64,000 bases of DNA from Novosphingobium sp. RL4 (lineage in GTDB: Bacteria > Pseudomonadota > Alphaproteobacteria > Sphingomonadales > Sphingomonadaceae): positions 2,010,001 to 2,074,000 of the forward strand of contig NZ_CP141944.1 in NCBI RefSeq assembly GCF_035658495.1, in the 5' to 3' direction. Both the position numbers and the translations under genes were made by a program. Below, in pieces: positions 18,688 through 27,449 of the stretch (the stretch's first letter is position 1; each line of letters starts with the position of its first letter). Under the pieces are notes generated by a model. It did not search any database, was not told the origin of the DNA, and saw nothing but the letters and a program-made list of their open reading frames with translations.

Positions 18688-19655
18688 TGATTCGTTCGGT
18701 TCTGGTCGGTACGGGTTCCGCCCTGCCGCGCCGCTCGGTCAGCAACGCGGAACTTGCCGAACAGGTTGATACGAGCGACGAGTGGATCGTCGAGCGTACC
18801 GGCATTTCCAACCGGCACATCGCCGCGCCCGACGAGACCACGTCGAGCCTGGCAACGGATGCCGCACGCAAGGCGATTGAGGCTGCCGGGATCGACGCCT
18901 CCTCGATCGACCTGATCGTGCTCGCCACGGCAACACCCGACCAGACTTTTCCGGCAACGGCTACCATCGTTCAAAGCAACCTCGGTTGCCGGGGCGGAAT
19001 CGCTTTTGACGTGGCAGCGGTGTGCTCTGGATTCCTTTACGCCGTGGGCGTTGCCGATTCGATGTTGCGCTCCGGCATGGCCAAGCGTGCGCTGGTAATC
19101 GGTTCGGAAACGTTCAGCCGCATCCTCGATTGGGAAGATCGCACCACTTGTGTCCTGTTCGGAGATGGTGCGGGAGCAATCATCCTCGAAGCGCAGGAGC
19201 AGGACGGTGATGCGCCGCGCGGCGTTCTTGCCACGCGTCTTCATGCTGACGGTGCGCACAACCAACTCCTTTATGTCGACGGCGGTCCGTCAACCACGGG
19301 GACGGTCGGCAAGCTGCGCATGAAAGGCCGCGAGGTCTTTCGTCATGCGGTGGTCAATCTGGCTGAGGTCCTTAAAGAAGTCCTTGAAGAAGTTGGTCTT
19401 TCTTCAAACGATATCGATTGGCTCGTGCCCCATCAGGCCAATGCGCGCATTCTGGAAGCCACCGCCAGGAAGCTTGATCTTCCACGTGAGAAGGTCGTCA
19501 TGACGGTGGGGCAGCATGCCAATACCTCGGCAGCTTCGGTCCCGTTGGCGCTGGATCAGGCGGTTCGCGACGGACGAATTGTGCAGGGCGACCTGGTCGT
19601 TCTGGAGGCGATGGGCGGCGGTTTCACCTGGGGCGCCAGCCTGATCCGGATGTGA
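18687..19655 (+). CDS. fabH: 3-oxoacyl-ACP synthase III
   Basis: Starts fatty acid synthesis by condensing acetyl-CoA with malonyl-ACP. 322 residues. Catalytic triad visible: Cys113 in AVCSGFLYA, His249 in PHQANARI, and Asn279 in QHANTSAA. The C-terminal motif [13 protein letters not shown] is typical. It overlaps plsX by one base and is followed by ihfA and a MerR gene, a common alphaproteobacterial arrangement. Confidence 0.98.
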   Translation: MIRSVLVGTGSALPRRSVSNAELAEQVDTSDEWIVERTGISNRHIAAPDETTSSLATDAARKAIEAAGIDASSIDLIVLATATPDQTFPATATIVQSNLGCRGGIAFDVAAVCSGFLYAVGVADSMLRSGMAKRALVIGSETFSRILDWEDRTTCVLFGDGAGAIILEAQEQDGDAPRGVLATRLHADGAHNQLLYVDGGPSTTGTVGKLRMKGREVFRHAVVNLAEVLKEVLEEVGLSSNDIDWLVPHQANARILEATARKLDLPREKVVMTVGQHANTSAASVPLALDQAVRDGRIVQGDLVVLEAMGGGFTWGASLIRM

Positions 19656-19700
19656 ATTTGCTCCGGTATGGGGGAGTGCCCGCAATTGCTGCGTGCGGCA

Positions 19701-19728
19701 TTGCTTTTCCCGCATTTTTTCATATTAT
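19701..19728 (+). promoter_or_regulatory. candidate promoter of ihfA
   Basis: TTGCTT (19701-19706) and TATTAT (19723-19728), spacer 16 bp, in an AT-rich patch of the fabH-ihfA gap. The start would lie about 30 bp before the ihfA ATG. Confidence 0.5.
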
Positions 19729-19767
19729 CTTCGTGGGGGTTTGTCGCACGGAGGGGATGCGGGACTG

Positions 19768-20061
19768 ATGCGTTCCACGGACACACTGACGAGGGCGGAG
19801 ATCGCTGAAGCCATCCACAGGAAGCTCGGACTGTCCAGGTCCGAGTCGCTTGCGATGGTCGAAGCGATATTGCAACACATGTCGGAGGCCCTCGCCGAGG
19901 GCGAAAACGTTAAGATTTCCGGGTTCGGAACGTTCCTCTTGCGCGATAAGGGCGAGCGGATCGGACGTAATCCGAAAACCGGGGTCGAAGTGCCTATCAC
20001 GCCGCGCCGGGTCATGACTTTCCGGGCAAGCCAGATGCTGAAGGACCGCATTACTGGCTGA
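19768..20061 (+). CDS. ihfA: integration host factor alpha subunit
   Basis: DNA-bending nucleoid protein that pairs with IhfB. 97 residues from ATG 19768 ([16 protein letters not shown]); upstream codons in frame cover the promoter and are excluded. Contains the [24 protein letters not shown] beta-arm region of the IHF/HU fold. A purine-rich GGAGGGG precedes it. Followed after 29 bp by a MerR gene, probably co-transcribed. Confidence 0.96.
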   Translation: MRSTDTLTRAEIAEAIHRKLGLSRSESLAMVEAILQHMSEALAEGENVKISGFGTFLLRDKGERIGRNPKTGVEVPITPRRVMTFRASQMLKDRITG

Positions 20062-20090
20062 TTGCGGCCAGGAATGCGGAGATTTTAGCC

Positions 20091-20531
20091 ATGGCAGCAA
20101 GTGAAGCGGGCGGCGAAACCGGTTCCGGTTTCGACCCTTTTGGCTTTGACGATGGCAAGGCGCCTGATGCGCTGCGCACGATCGGCGAGGTGACCAAGGC
20201 GTTGGGCATCCGGCAACATGTCCTGCGCTACTGGGAAGAGCAGTTTCCGTCGCTTCAACCCATCAAGCGCAGTGGCAATCGTCGCTATTATCGGCGCGAG
20301 GACGTCGTGCTGATCGCGGCGATCGACCGGCTGGTCAATCGTGAGGGTTATACCTTGCGCGGCGCCCGGATGGCGCTTGAAGAGCAGCCGGCCACGGTCT
20401 TGGCCACGGCGTCCATTTCGGTCGGCGTCGACCCTTCTACGAATCCGAAGCCTGTAGAAGCTATCGACGCTTTCGAAAAAGCGCTGCAGCAAATTCGCGA
20501 GCGATTGGCCCAGGCCCTCGTCGAGGTGTGA
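20091..20531 (+). CDS. MerR-family transcriptional regulator
   Basis: 146 residues. After an acidic N-terminal tail, the MerR winged HTH runs from about 27 to 95 (RTIGEVTKALGIRQHVLRYW, then SGNRRYYRREDV). The C-terminal part is a short coiled coil without Cys residues, so it is not a metal- or redox-sensing member by sequence. The position right after ihfA is conserved in alphaproteobacteria, but the target genes are unknown to me. A small GC hairpin at 20533-20546 follows. Confidence 0.9.
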   Translation: MAASEAGGETGSGFDPFGFDDGKAPDALRTIGEVTKALGIRQHVLRYWEEQFPSLQPIKRSGNRRYYRREDVVLIAAIDRLVNREGYTLRGARMALEEQPATVLATASISVGVDPSTNPKPVEAIDAFEKALQQIRERLAQALVEV

Positions 20532-20549
20532 GGCGGGCTTGCCCGCTAT

Positions 20550-21095
20550 TCAGAATTGAATGTCCGGTCCCAGTTCGGGGTCTAGATCCCGGGGACGGGT
20601 CAGGTGGGCGAGGCGCCCGATGCCTTCGCGGATCTGGTCCCAGGAATCGATGTCCAGTTCCAACACCGCATATGCAGCGGTGGGAAACTTTTCTTCGACC
20701 ACATCGCGCATCGGACTGCTGCCGTCATCCGGCACGAGGTCGAAGATCAGATCTTCCAGTCCGGGGTTGTGGCCAACGAGCATGATCGAACGCGGGTCAC
20801 CCGTCTGTTCGCGCAGCAAGTCTATCAGCGTTGCCGAACTTGCAAGGTAGATGCGGCGGTCCCAGGTGATGGGCGGCATTTCACCTGCAGCTTCGCCTGC
20901 GAGTTCGATCGTCTGCGTGACGCGGACGGCAGGCGATGCGAGGACGCGCTTCCAGCCTATCGCATGATCCCGGATGTGCAATCCCATCAAGGCAGCGCCT
21001 TTTCGTCCGCGCTTGTTGAGCGGGCGATCGAAATCCCGCAGGCGGGCGTCGTGCCAGTCGGACTTGGCATGTCTGAAGATTCCGAGAGTTTTCAT
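20550..21095 (-). CDS. SixA-type histidine phosphatase
   Basis: Small member of the histidine phosphatase superfamily, related to phosphohistidine phosphatase SixA, which dephosphorylates phosphotransfer proteins. 181 residues. The RHG-type motif is FRHAKSD with Arg8 and His9; the second core His is in LVGHNPGLED near residue 110. Lies downstream of the helicase gene on the same strand with a 29-bp gap, so probably co-transcribed. Confidence 0.9.
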   Translation of the reverse strand: MKTLGIFRHAKSDWHDARLRDFDRPLNKRGRKGAALMGLHIRDHAIGWKRVLASPAVRVTQTIELAGEAAGEMPPITWDRRIYLASSATLIDLLREQTGDPRSIMLVGHNPGLEDLIFDLVPDDGSSPMRDVVEEKFPTAAYAVLELDIDSWDQIREGIGRLAHLTRPRDLDPELGPDIQF

Positions 21096-21124
21096 CGAGT
21101 AGTTCGGTTCACACTAGTTCGGGG

Positions 21125-23845
21125 TCAAACGGAAGGTCGGGCCGCATCGCTCTGCTTTTCGCTTTCTCCTGAAACATTCCAGGCGACGCGATGCAAGGCT
21201 TCCTCCAGCGAAATTCGAAGCACCGGCGTTCCTTCAGGGAAAGCGCTCAGCAATCGCGAGGGGAAGGCAGAGGAGAGGACGACAAAATGCCCGCGATCGC
21301 CGCGACTGCGGATCAGGCGTCCAAAAGCCTGCGCCAGTTTTGCGCGGATCAGACTGTCATCATAGGCGGAGCCGCCGCCGGCAACGCGCCGGGCACGGTG
21401 CAGGATGGTGGGGCGCGGCCAGGGCACTTGCTCCATCACCACCAGTCGCAGCGATTCGCCCGGCACGTCCACGCCGTCGCGCAAGGCATCGGTGCCAAGC
21501 AGGGATGCGGCCGGATCGTCGCGGAAGATATCCACCAGCGTGCCGGTGTCGATGGGGTCGACGTGCTGCGCATAGAGAGGCAGGCCCGCGCGGGCGAGCC
21601 GGTCGGCAATGCGGCCATGGACGGCGCGTAAACGGCGAATGGCCGTGAACAGGCCGAGCGCGCCTCCACCTGCCGCTTCGATCAGCCGCGCGTATGCGCC
21701 GGCGAGCGCGGGAATATCGCCGCGAGGCACATCGTTGACGATGAGGACTTCGGCCTGTGCAGCATAGTCGAAGGGGCTGAGATGTTCCGAAAGCTTCGGG
21801 GCAACTTCGATATGACGGACGCCCGAGCGCGCGATGGCCTTATCCCAGTTCTCGCCGTCACGCAGGGTTGCCGAGGTCATCACGACGCCGTGTGCCGGTT
21901 CGAGAACGACGCTGGCGAAAGGCTTCATCGGATCGAGCCAATGACGGTGGATGCCGACATCGTATTCGCGCGCTTCCGAACGATCGAGTGCCAGCCAGTC
22001 CACGAATTCGGGATCGGCGGGGCCGGCGAGTCTGCCGAGCATCGCTTCCCAGGCCAGAAGGATATCCACACGCCAGCCGAGCGATTGCCGGGCTCCTTCG
22101 ATGCGCGCTCGGCCGGGACCATCAAGCCAGTCGGGCCCATCTTCCATCAGCGCTTCCAGCCTGAGGCCGAGACGGACGAGAGGTTGACGCAGTTCGCCCA
22201 GGGCCTCGCGCGCGGCTTCCGCGATCTCGACGAAGGCGCCGTCCAGTCCGGCCGCCTCGGTTTCGAGTCCGTAGCCGGCTTCCTGTCCGCCGCTCTCGTC
22301 GCGGGCGTAGACGGTTGCGCGCACGGCAGCGAGCAGTTCTTCGATCGGGCCGGAGGGCGCGCCTTCGGTGAGGCGCTGCATCCAGCCATCGCCGGGAAGC
22401 GCTTCGGCCGCGGCGCGGGCGGCGTTGATCGCCTTTGCGCCAGCTTCGTCATAGCTGGCGACATCGGCGAGCCGGGCGGAGAGGCCGCGCCGTCGTCCCC
22501 GCGAGGCTTTTTCCGGCCCGATTACCCAGCGGCGAAGTTCGATCGCCTCGGCGCCGGTGAGCGCGGCGGCGAAAGTGGAATCGGCGGCGTCGAAGACATG
22601 ATGGCCTTCGTCGAAGACGATCCGGGTCGGCCGGGCAGCGTGGTCGCGGCCGCGCGCGGCGTTGATCATGACGAGTGCATGATTGCCGATCACGAGGTCG
22701 GCCCCGGCGCTGGCCCGTGCGGCACGCTCGATGAAGCACTTCCGGTAGTGCGGGCAGCCGGCATAGACGCATTCGCCGCGCCGGTCGGTGAGGGCTGTGA
22801 TGCCGCGTTGACGGAACAGGGTACCGAGCCAGCCCGGCAGGTCTCCGCCGATCATGTCGCCGTCCTGTGTATAGGCGGCCCAGCGCGCGACGAGTTGCGC
22901 CATGATTGCCGCGCGCCCGGCGAAGCCGCCCTGCAGGGCATCCTCGAGATTGAGCAGGCAGAGATAGTTCTCACGGCCCTTGCGAACGACGACGGGCTGG
23001 CTGCCGTCCGCGCGCCGTTCCGGCCATGCGCGGCGGCTCTCCTTGCGGAGCTGGCGTTGCAGTGCCTTGGTGTACGTGGAAACCCAAGTGGTGCCGCCGG
23101 ACAATTCGCTCCATAGCGAAGAGGGGGCCAGATAGCCGAGCGTCTTGCCGATTCCGGTACCTGCCTGCGCGAGCAGGACGTGCGGGCGTCCGGAGGATTG
23201 GCGCGGGGCAAATGCAGCCGCGGCTTCTGCGGCATAGGCCTGCTGGGTGGGGCGCTGCTCCGCGCCGCTGCCCGTCAGCCGCGCAAGGCGTTGAAGTACT
23301 TCATCTTTTTCCAGCGTAATCTGCCGGGGTTGTGGAAGTTCGGGGCTTTCTTCCCATTCGGGCAGGCGCGTGAACAGCCAGCGTTCGGCGCGTTCGGGAC
23401 GAGCGATGCGCGATTCCAGCAGATTCGACCATGGCCAGCGCATGCGGACGAGCGATTGTAGCGACGTCCATGCCCCTTCCCGTTCGGGCCAGGTCGGGCT
23501 TTCGCAAATGGCGAGCAGGGCGCCGGCGGCTTCCTGAAGCAGGCGCGGGACGTCGGCATCGTCTTTCGGGATTTCGAGATCGAGCGCCTGGCCGAGACCC
23601 TTGGGCGTCGGCACGACGAAACGCGCAGGATGCACGAAGGCGTAGAGTTCGAGCAGGTCGAGGCCGGACAGGTCGGGATAGCCCAGTCGCGTGGCGACCA
23701 GGGGAGCGTTGAGGATCAGCAGCGGCGTGTCTGCCGCCGCCATCACCGATTCGCCCTTCGAGACAGGCCGGGTGTTGCCGGATCCGTCGCGAAGCCACGA
23801 GCCGCCGTGGCTGGCATGGAGTGCGGGAAGGGGCAGGGCGGCCAT
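21125..23845 (-). CDS. DinG/XPD-type Fe-S helicase
   Basis: Superfamily 2 5'-to-3' DNA helicase with an iron-sulfur cluster, for repair or R-loop removal. 906 residues from ATG 23845 (MAALPLPALHASHGG). Walker A AGTGIGKT with Lys234, DEAH-type DEGH with Asp412, and four cysteines between them (one in NYLCLL and three in the CVYAGCPHYRKC segment) positioned as an XPD/DinG Fe-S domain. The first 190 residues are an extra N-terminal region that I cannot assign. C-terminal motif QAFGRLIRSRGDRG is motif VI. Annotated in many sphingomonads simply as ATP-dependent DNA helicase. Confidence 0.93.
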   Translation of the reverse strand: MAALPLPALHASHGGSWLRDGSGNTRPVSKGESVMAAADTPLLILNAPLVATRLGYPDLSGLDLLELYAFVHPARFVVPTPKGLGQALDLEIPKDDADVPRLLQEAAGALLAICESPTWPEREGAWTSLQSLVRMRWPWSNLLESRIARPERAERWLFTRLPEWEESPELPQPRQITLEKDEVLQRLARLTGSGAEQRPTQQAYAAEAAAAFAPRQSSGRPHVLLAQAGTGIGKTLGYLAPSSLWSELSGGTTWVSTYTKALQRQLRKESRRAWPERRADGSQPVVVRKGRENYLCLLNLEDALQGGFAGRAAIMAQLVARWAAYTQDGDMIGGDLPGWLGTLFRQRGITALTDRRGECVYAGCPHYRKCFIERAARASAGADLVIGNHALVMINAARGRDHAARPTRIVFDEGHHVFDAADSTFAAALTGAEAIELRRWVIGPEKASRGRRRGLSARLADVASYDEAGAKAINAARAAAEALPGDGWMQRLTEGAPSGPIEELLAAVRATVYARDESGGQEAGYGLETEAAGLDGAFVEIAEAAREALGELRQPLVRLGLRLEALMEDGPDWLDGPGRARIEGARQSLGWRVDILLAWEAMLGRLAGPADPEFVDWLALDRSEAREYDVGIHRHWLDPMKPFASVVLEPAHGVVMTSATLRDGENWDKAIARSGVRHIEVAPKLSEHLSPFDYAAQAEVLIVNDVPRGDIPALAGAYARLIEAAGGGALGLFTAIRRLRAVHGRIADRLARAGLPLYAQHVDPIDTGTLVDIFRDDPAASLLGTDALRDGVDVPGESLRLVVMEQVPWPRPTILHRARRVAGGGSAYDDSLIRAKLAQAFGRLIRSRGDRGHFVVLSSAFPSRLLSAFPEGTPVLRISLEEALHRVAWNVSGESEKQSDAARPSV

Positions 23846-23929
23846 GCCGCTCGTCTTAGGCAAGCTGCGGACAAAAGGGAAACCTTGCGAAGCCGGCTAT
23901 CGTCGAAAACCGCAGTGTCGGAACAAAAA

Positions 23930-23982
23930 ATACATCAAGATACATTTTAGGCTCTTGCGAATTTCCCTTTAAGATATATTTT
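23930..23982. promoter_or_regulatory. AT-rich direct repeats upstream of the PadR gene
   Basis: AAGATACATTTT (23937-23948) and AAGATATATTTT (23971-23982) are near-identical 12-mers with start points 34 bp apart; ATACAT also repeats at 23930-23935 and 23940-23945. This is a striking AT island in a GC-rich genome and lies immediately ahead of a PadR regulator, so it is probably its autoregulatory operator and promoter. Confidence 0.55.
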
Positions 23983-23991
23983 GAGGCCATC

Positions 23992-24795
23992 ATGAATTGG
24001 AAAGAAATCGAAATGAGAGATATGCATTCTCACAAGCGCGGCAGGGGCCGCGATCATGGCCATGGCATCGAGCGTGGTGAGGGCCGTTGCGGCCGTCGCG
24101 GGCATCACCGCGAGCACTATTCTTCGGACGAGTTTGCACCGCGCGGCATGCGTGGCCGCGGCGGGTTCGGAATGGGCCGAGGGCCCGATGGCGACAGCTT
24201 TGGCGAAGGTTTCGGCGGCGGATTTCCCGGCGGACGGGGACGCGGGCGTGGCGGCCGTGGCGAAGGCTTTGGCGGATTTGGCGGTGGTTTCGGCGGCGGA
24301 TTTGGAGGGGGTCCGGGTGGCGGACGCCGCAAACGGTTGTTCGATCAGGCCGAACTCCAGATCCTGCTGCTAGCCTTGATCGCCGAGACGCCGCGCCATG
24401 GCTATGACCTGATCCGCGAGATCGAAGGGCTGTCGGGTGGAGATTATGCGCCCAGTCCGGGCGTCGTTTACCCTGCGCTCACTTACATGGAGGAATCCGG
24501 GCTGATCGCGCCGGCTAGCGGTGAAACCTCCCGCAAGTCCTATGAAGCAACCGAGCAGGGCAAGGCCCAGGCAGAAGCGGATGCCGATAAGGCGGTTGCA
24601 TTGAAGGCACGGCTTTCGGCTCTTGCCGAAGCGCGCGAGAAGGTTGATCCCGCTCCGGTGCGCCGGGCGATGCATGCGCTGAAAATCGCGATGTTCGACC
24701 GGCTCTCGAAAGATGGCGCCAATCGGGATGTCATCCTGCAGATCGCAGATGCACTCGACGAGGCCACTCGCAAGATCGAAAGGATCGAGGGATGA
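23992..24795 (+). CDS. PadR-family regulator with His/Gly/Arg-rich N-terminal extension (YqjI-like)
   Basis: 267 residues. The first 115 or so are low complexity: a His/Arg/Cys-rich part (HSHKRGRGRDHGHG, CGRRGHHREH), then Gly-Phe-Arg repeats. The PadR winged helix follows at about 117-190 (ELQILLLALIAETPRHGYDL, SPGVVYPALTYMEESGLI), then a helical tail. The layout matches E. coli YqjI, a PadR protein whose His-rich head binds nickel or iron and represses a ferric reductase gene. Start at ATG 23992; ATG 24013 is an alternative. The stop overlaps the DUF2218 start (ATGA), so the two are coupled. Direct repeats upstream suggest autoregulation. Confidence 0.9.
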   Translation: MNWKEIEMRDMHSHKRGRGRDHGHGIERGEGRCGRRGHHREHYSSDEFAPRGMRGRGGFGMGRGPDGDSFGEGFGGGFPGGRGRGRGGRGEGFGGFGGGFGGGFGGGPGGGRRKRLFDQAELQILLLALIAETPRHGYDLIREIEGLSGGDYAPSPGVVYPALTYMEESGLIAPASGETSRKSYEATEQGKAQAEADADKAVALKARLSALAEAREKVDPAPVRRAMHALKIAMFDRLSKDGANRDVILQIADALDEATRKIERIEG

Positions 24796-25085
24796 ACAGC
24801 ATCGCTACCCGTGTCGCGACCGAAAGCGGTGGCAAATACGTCCGTCAGCTTTGCAAGCACTGGAGCCACAAGCTCCAGACCGAAGTGGATGGTGATACCG
24901 GAACCGTGACCTTTCCTTCCGCCGTGGCCGTCATGGCTGCGGACGAGGGCGGTATCGCGATCACCATTACCGGTGAGAAGCGCGAGGATGTAGAGGGCCT
25001 GACCGACGTGGTCGCGCGCCACATCGATCGCTTTGCTTTCCGTGAGGCCCCGCTCGCTTACGACTGGCAGTGGCAGGAAGCCTGA
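24792..25085 (+). CDS. DUF2218 protein
   Basis: 97 residues, MNSIATRVATESGGKYVRQL..., the DUF2218 family: a small alpha/beta protein with conserved KY..QLCKHW near the N-terminus, IDRFAFRE near the end, and a C-terminal WQW. In other bacteria this domain is found with siderophore-interacting flavoproteins or metal regulators. Here it overlaps the metal-sensor-like PadR gene by 4 bp. A role in iron or nickel handling follows from this context, not from direct evidence. Confidence 0.88.
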   Translation: MNSIATRVATESGGKYVRQLCKHWSHKLQTEVDGDTGTVTFPSAVAVMAADEGGIAITITGEKREDVEGLTDVVARHIDRFAFREAPLAYDWQWQEA

Positions 25086-25096
25086 GTTATCCCGTT

Positions 25097-25189
25097 ATCC
25101 CGGACCTGATCTTCCATTGCCGACGATTGGAGATGCTTCGCTGCGAGCGATGAGTCTCTTTGAGAGCGGCCTTCGATCAGGTTCGGGAT
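25097..25189. repeat. BIME-like palindromic element before lysK
   Basis: ATCCCGGACCTGATC (25097-25111) and GATCAGGTTCGGGAT (25175-25189) are inverted with 14 of 15 matches; the 63-base centre contains a second imperfect hairpin around 25131-25159 (GAGATGC... / ...GAGTCTC). A mosaic of nested palindromes, typical of dispersed REP/BIME elements in intergenic DNA. It ends 73 bp before the lysK ATG. Confidence 0.6.
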
Positions 25190-25262
25190 GAGGGCACTTT
25201 CGAAGGCGAGGCGCATGCCTTCTTGCTTGCGAAATGCGCGCTTTTCGCCAAAGAGCGCTGCC

Positions 25263-26867
25263 ATGACTGAAAACGCCCTGATTGAAGCCGCACGCGTGTC
25301 CAAGGCCTGGCCCTTCCAGGAGGCCCAGAAGCTCCTCAAGCGTTATCCGAACGGCAAACCCGGCGATGCGCCGATGCTGTTCGAGACCGGCTACGGTCCG
25401 TCGGGCCTTCCGCATATCGGCACTTTCCAGGAAGTCCTGCGTACTACGCTCGTCCGCCGTGCCTACGAAGCGCTGACGGGCGGAGCGCCGACCCGTCTTG
25501 TCGCCTTTTCGGACGACATGGACGGCCTTCGCAAGGTCCCCGACAATATCCCGAACGGGGAAGTGCTTGCCGCCAACCTCGGCAAGCCGCTCAGCCGCAT
25601 ACCCGATCCATTCGGCACGCACGAAAGCTTCGCGCATTACAACAACGCGATGCTGCGCGACTTCCTCGATCGCTTCGGCTTCGATTACGAGTTCGTCTCG
25701 GCCAGCGATCGCTACAATTCCGGCGAGTTCGACGCAGCGCTGACGCGCGTGCTCGAGTGCAACCAGGCGATCCTCGATGTCATGCTGCCGACGCTGCGCG
25801 AGGAGCGCCGCAAGACTTATTCGCCGGTGCTGCCGGTTTCGCCCACCAGTGGTGTTGTGCTCCAGGTCCCGGTCGAAGTGCTCGATTCCGCCACCGGCCT
25901 GATCCGTTTTACGGACGAGGATGGCACCGTCGTCGAGCAGTCCGTATTCGGAGGAAAGGCCAAGCTCCAGTGGAAGGTCGACTGGGCCATGCGTTGGTAT
26001 GCGCTCGGCGTCGATTACGAGATGTGCGGCAAGGACTTGACCGACTCGGTGACCCAGTCCGGCAAGATTGTGCAGATTCTGGGCGGTCGTAAGCCGGAAG
26101 GGCTGATCTACGAGCTGTTCCTCGACGAGAATGGCGAGAAGATTTCGAAGTCGAAGGGCAACGGTCTCACCATCGAGCAGTGGCTGACTTATGGCACGGA
26201 GGAGTCGCTGGGCTTCTACCTGTTCCGTGAGCCCAAGAGCGCCAAGCAACTTCATGTCGGGGTGATCCCCAAGGCTGTCGACGAGTATTGGCAGTTCCGC
26301 GGCAATCTCGCCGGTCAGGCGCTCGACAAGCAACTCGGCAATCCCGTGTGGCACCTGCTGCGCGCGAACGGCGAAGATGAAGGTGCTGGCGACACTGTGC
26401 CGGTGACGTTCTCGTTGCTGCTCAACCTCGTCGGGGTTCTCGGCGCGGAGGCGACTGCAGAGCAGGTCTGGTCCTATCTCGGTAACTATGTCGCCGATGC
26501 CACGCCCGAGGCGCACCCGGAACTGGGGGAGATGGTCCGCGCCGCGCTCGCCACCAATCGTGACTTCATTGCACCTACCCTGAAGCGCCGTGCGCCGACT
26601 GCGAACGAGGCCGAAGCGCTGAAGGTGCTGGACGCCGAACTGGAGAAGGCCGGCTCGGAAGCGACCGCAGAAGCGCTTCAGAACGTGGTCTACGAGATCG
26701 GCAAGAACGAGACCTATCAGTTCGAGACGCTGCGTGACTGGTTCAAGGCGCTTTACGAAACGCTGCTCGGTTCTTCGCAGGGGCCGCGCATGGGCAGCTT
26801 CATTGCCCTTTACGGCGTGCCTGAAACGCGCAAACTGATCGCGGAGGCCCTTTCGGCCGCTGGCTGA
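25263..26867 (+). CDS. lysK: lysyl-tRNA synthetase, class I
   Basis: Charges tRNA-Lys; this is the class I enzyme found in archaea and alphaproteobacteria instead of class II LysS. 534 residues from ATG 25263 (MTENALIEAARVSKAWPF). HIGH-like HIGT with His51 in GPSGLPHIGT, and KMSKS-like KISKS at 293-297. An in-frame start 25 codons upstream would run into the palindromic element and is rejected. Followed after 20 bp by a DUF1003 gene. Confidence 0.96.
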   Translation: MTENALIEAARVSKAWPFQEAQKLLKRYPNGKPGDAPMLFETGYGPSGLPHIGTFQEVLRTTLVRRAYEALTGGAPTRLVAFSDDMDGLRKVPDNIPNGEVLAANLGKPLSRIPDPFGTHESFAHYNNAMLRDFLDRFGFDYEFVSASDRYNSGEFDAALTRVLECNQAILDVMLPTLREERRKTYSPVLPVSPTSGVVLQVPVEVLDSATGLIRFTDEDGTVVEQSVFGGKAKLQWKVDWAMRWYALGVDYEMCGKDLTDSVTQSGKIVQILGGRKPEGLIYELFLDENGEKISKSKGNGLTIEQWLTYGTEESLGFYLFREPKSAKQLHVGVIPKAVDEYWQFRGNLAGQALDKQLGNPVWHLLRANGEDEGAGDTVPVTFSLLLNLVGVLGAEATAEQVWSYLGNYVADATPEAHPELGEMVRAALATNRDFIAPTLKRRAPTANEAEALKVLDAELEKAGSEATAEALQNVVYEIGKNETYQFETLRDWFKALYETLLGSSQGPRMGSFIALYGVPETRKLIAEALSAAG

Positions 26868-26887
26868 ACGGAAAGATCGGGGCCTGA

Positions 26888-27418
26888 ATGCACAAGAACC
26901 CCAAGACGCCCGAGGAACTCGCCGAAGAGCTGCTCGGGCGTCGGTTCGATGATCTCGACAGGGAGGACCGGGAGGTCCTCAACCGCATTGCGACCGGCAG
27001 TATCGTTGGCCCCAATGCCGATGAGCTGGCCGCGCTTCATGCAACCCGCGCGGACCGGCTGGCCGACCGGGTGGCGGCGGTCGGCGGAAGCTGGGGCTTC
27101 ATCATCGCTTTCGGCGTGGTGCTGTTCGGCTGGATGCTGCTGAACAGCACGATCCTTCAGGCGATCGGAATCAAGCCCTTCGACGCCTACCCCTACATTT
27201 TCCTGAACCTGATGCTTTCGATGCTGGCCGCCATCCAGGCGCCTGTCATCATGATGAGTCAGAACCGGCAGGCCGACAAGGATCGGATCACCGCGCGGCA
27301 CGACTATGAGGTCAATCTGCGCACGCAGCTTGAGATCATCCGGCTGCACCGGCGTTTCGATCATCTCATGGAGTATCTGGAGGCTCGCCGCTCGGCCGAA
27401 GACGGCGAGGAGTGTTAG
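26888..27418 (+). CDS. DUF1003 membrane protein
   Basis: 176 residues. Two transmembrane helices at about 66-86 and 98-120 (GFIIAFGVVLFGWMLLN and YPYIFLNLMLSMLAAIQAPV), followed by the family signature IMMSQNRQADKDR and a C-terminal helix rich in charged residues. The family is widespread and uncharacterised. The N-terminal ELLGRRFDDLDREDREVL is cytoplasmic. It may be co-transcribed with lysK. Confidence 0.9.
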   Translation: MHKNPKTPEELAEELLGRRFDDLDREDREVLNRIATGSIVGPNADELAALHATRADRLADRVAAVGGSWGFIIAFGVVLFGWMLLNSTILQAIGIKPFDAYPYIFLNLMLSMLAAIQAPVIMMSQNRQADKDRITARHDYEVNLRTQLEIIRLHRRFDHLMEYLEARRSAEDGEEC

Positions 27419-27449
27419 GTCTTTAACTCATGACCCGGTGCCATCGCGT

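Noticed and set aside
24100..24335. Gly-rich repeats in the PadR gene as a DNA repeat element
   Set aside because: They are in-frame codons of a low-complexity protein segment with varied third positions, not a mobile or CRISPR-type repeat.
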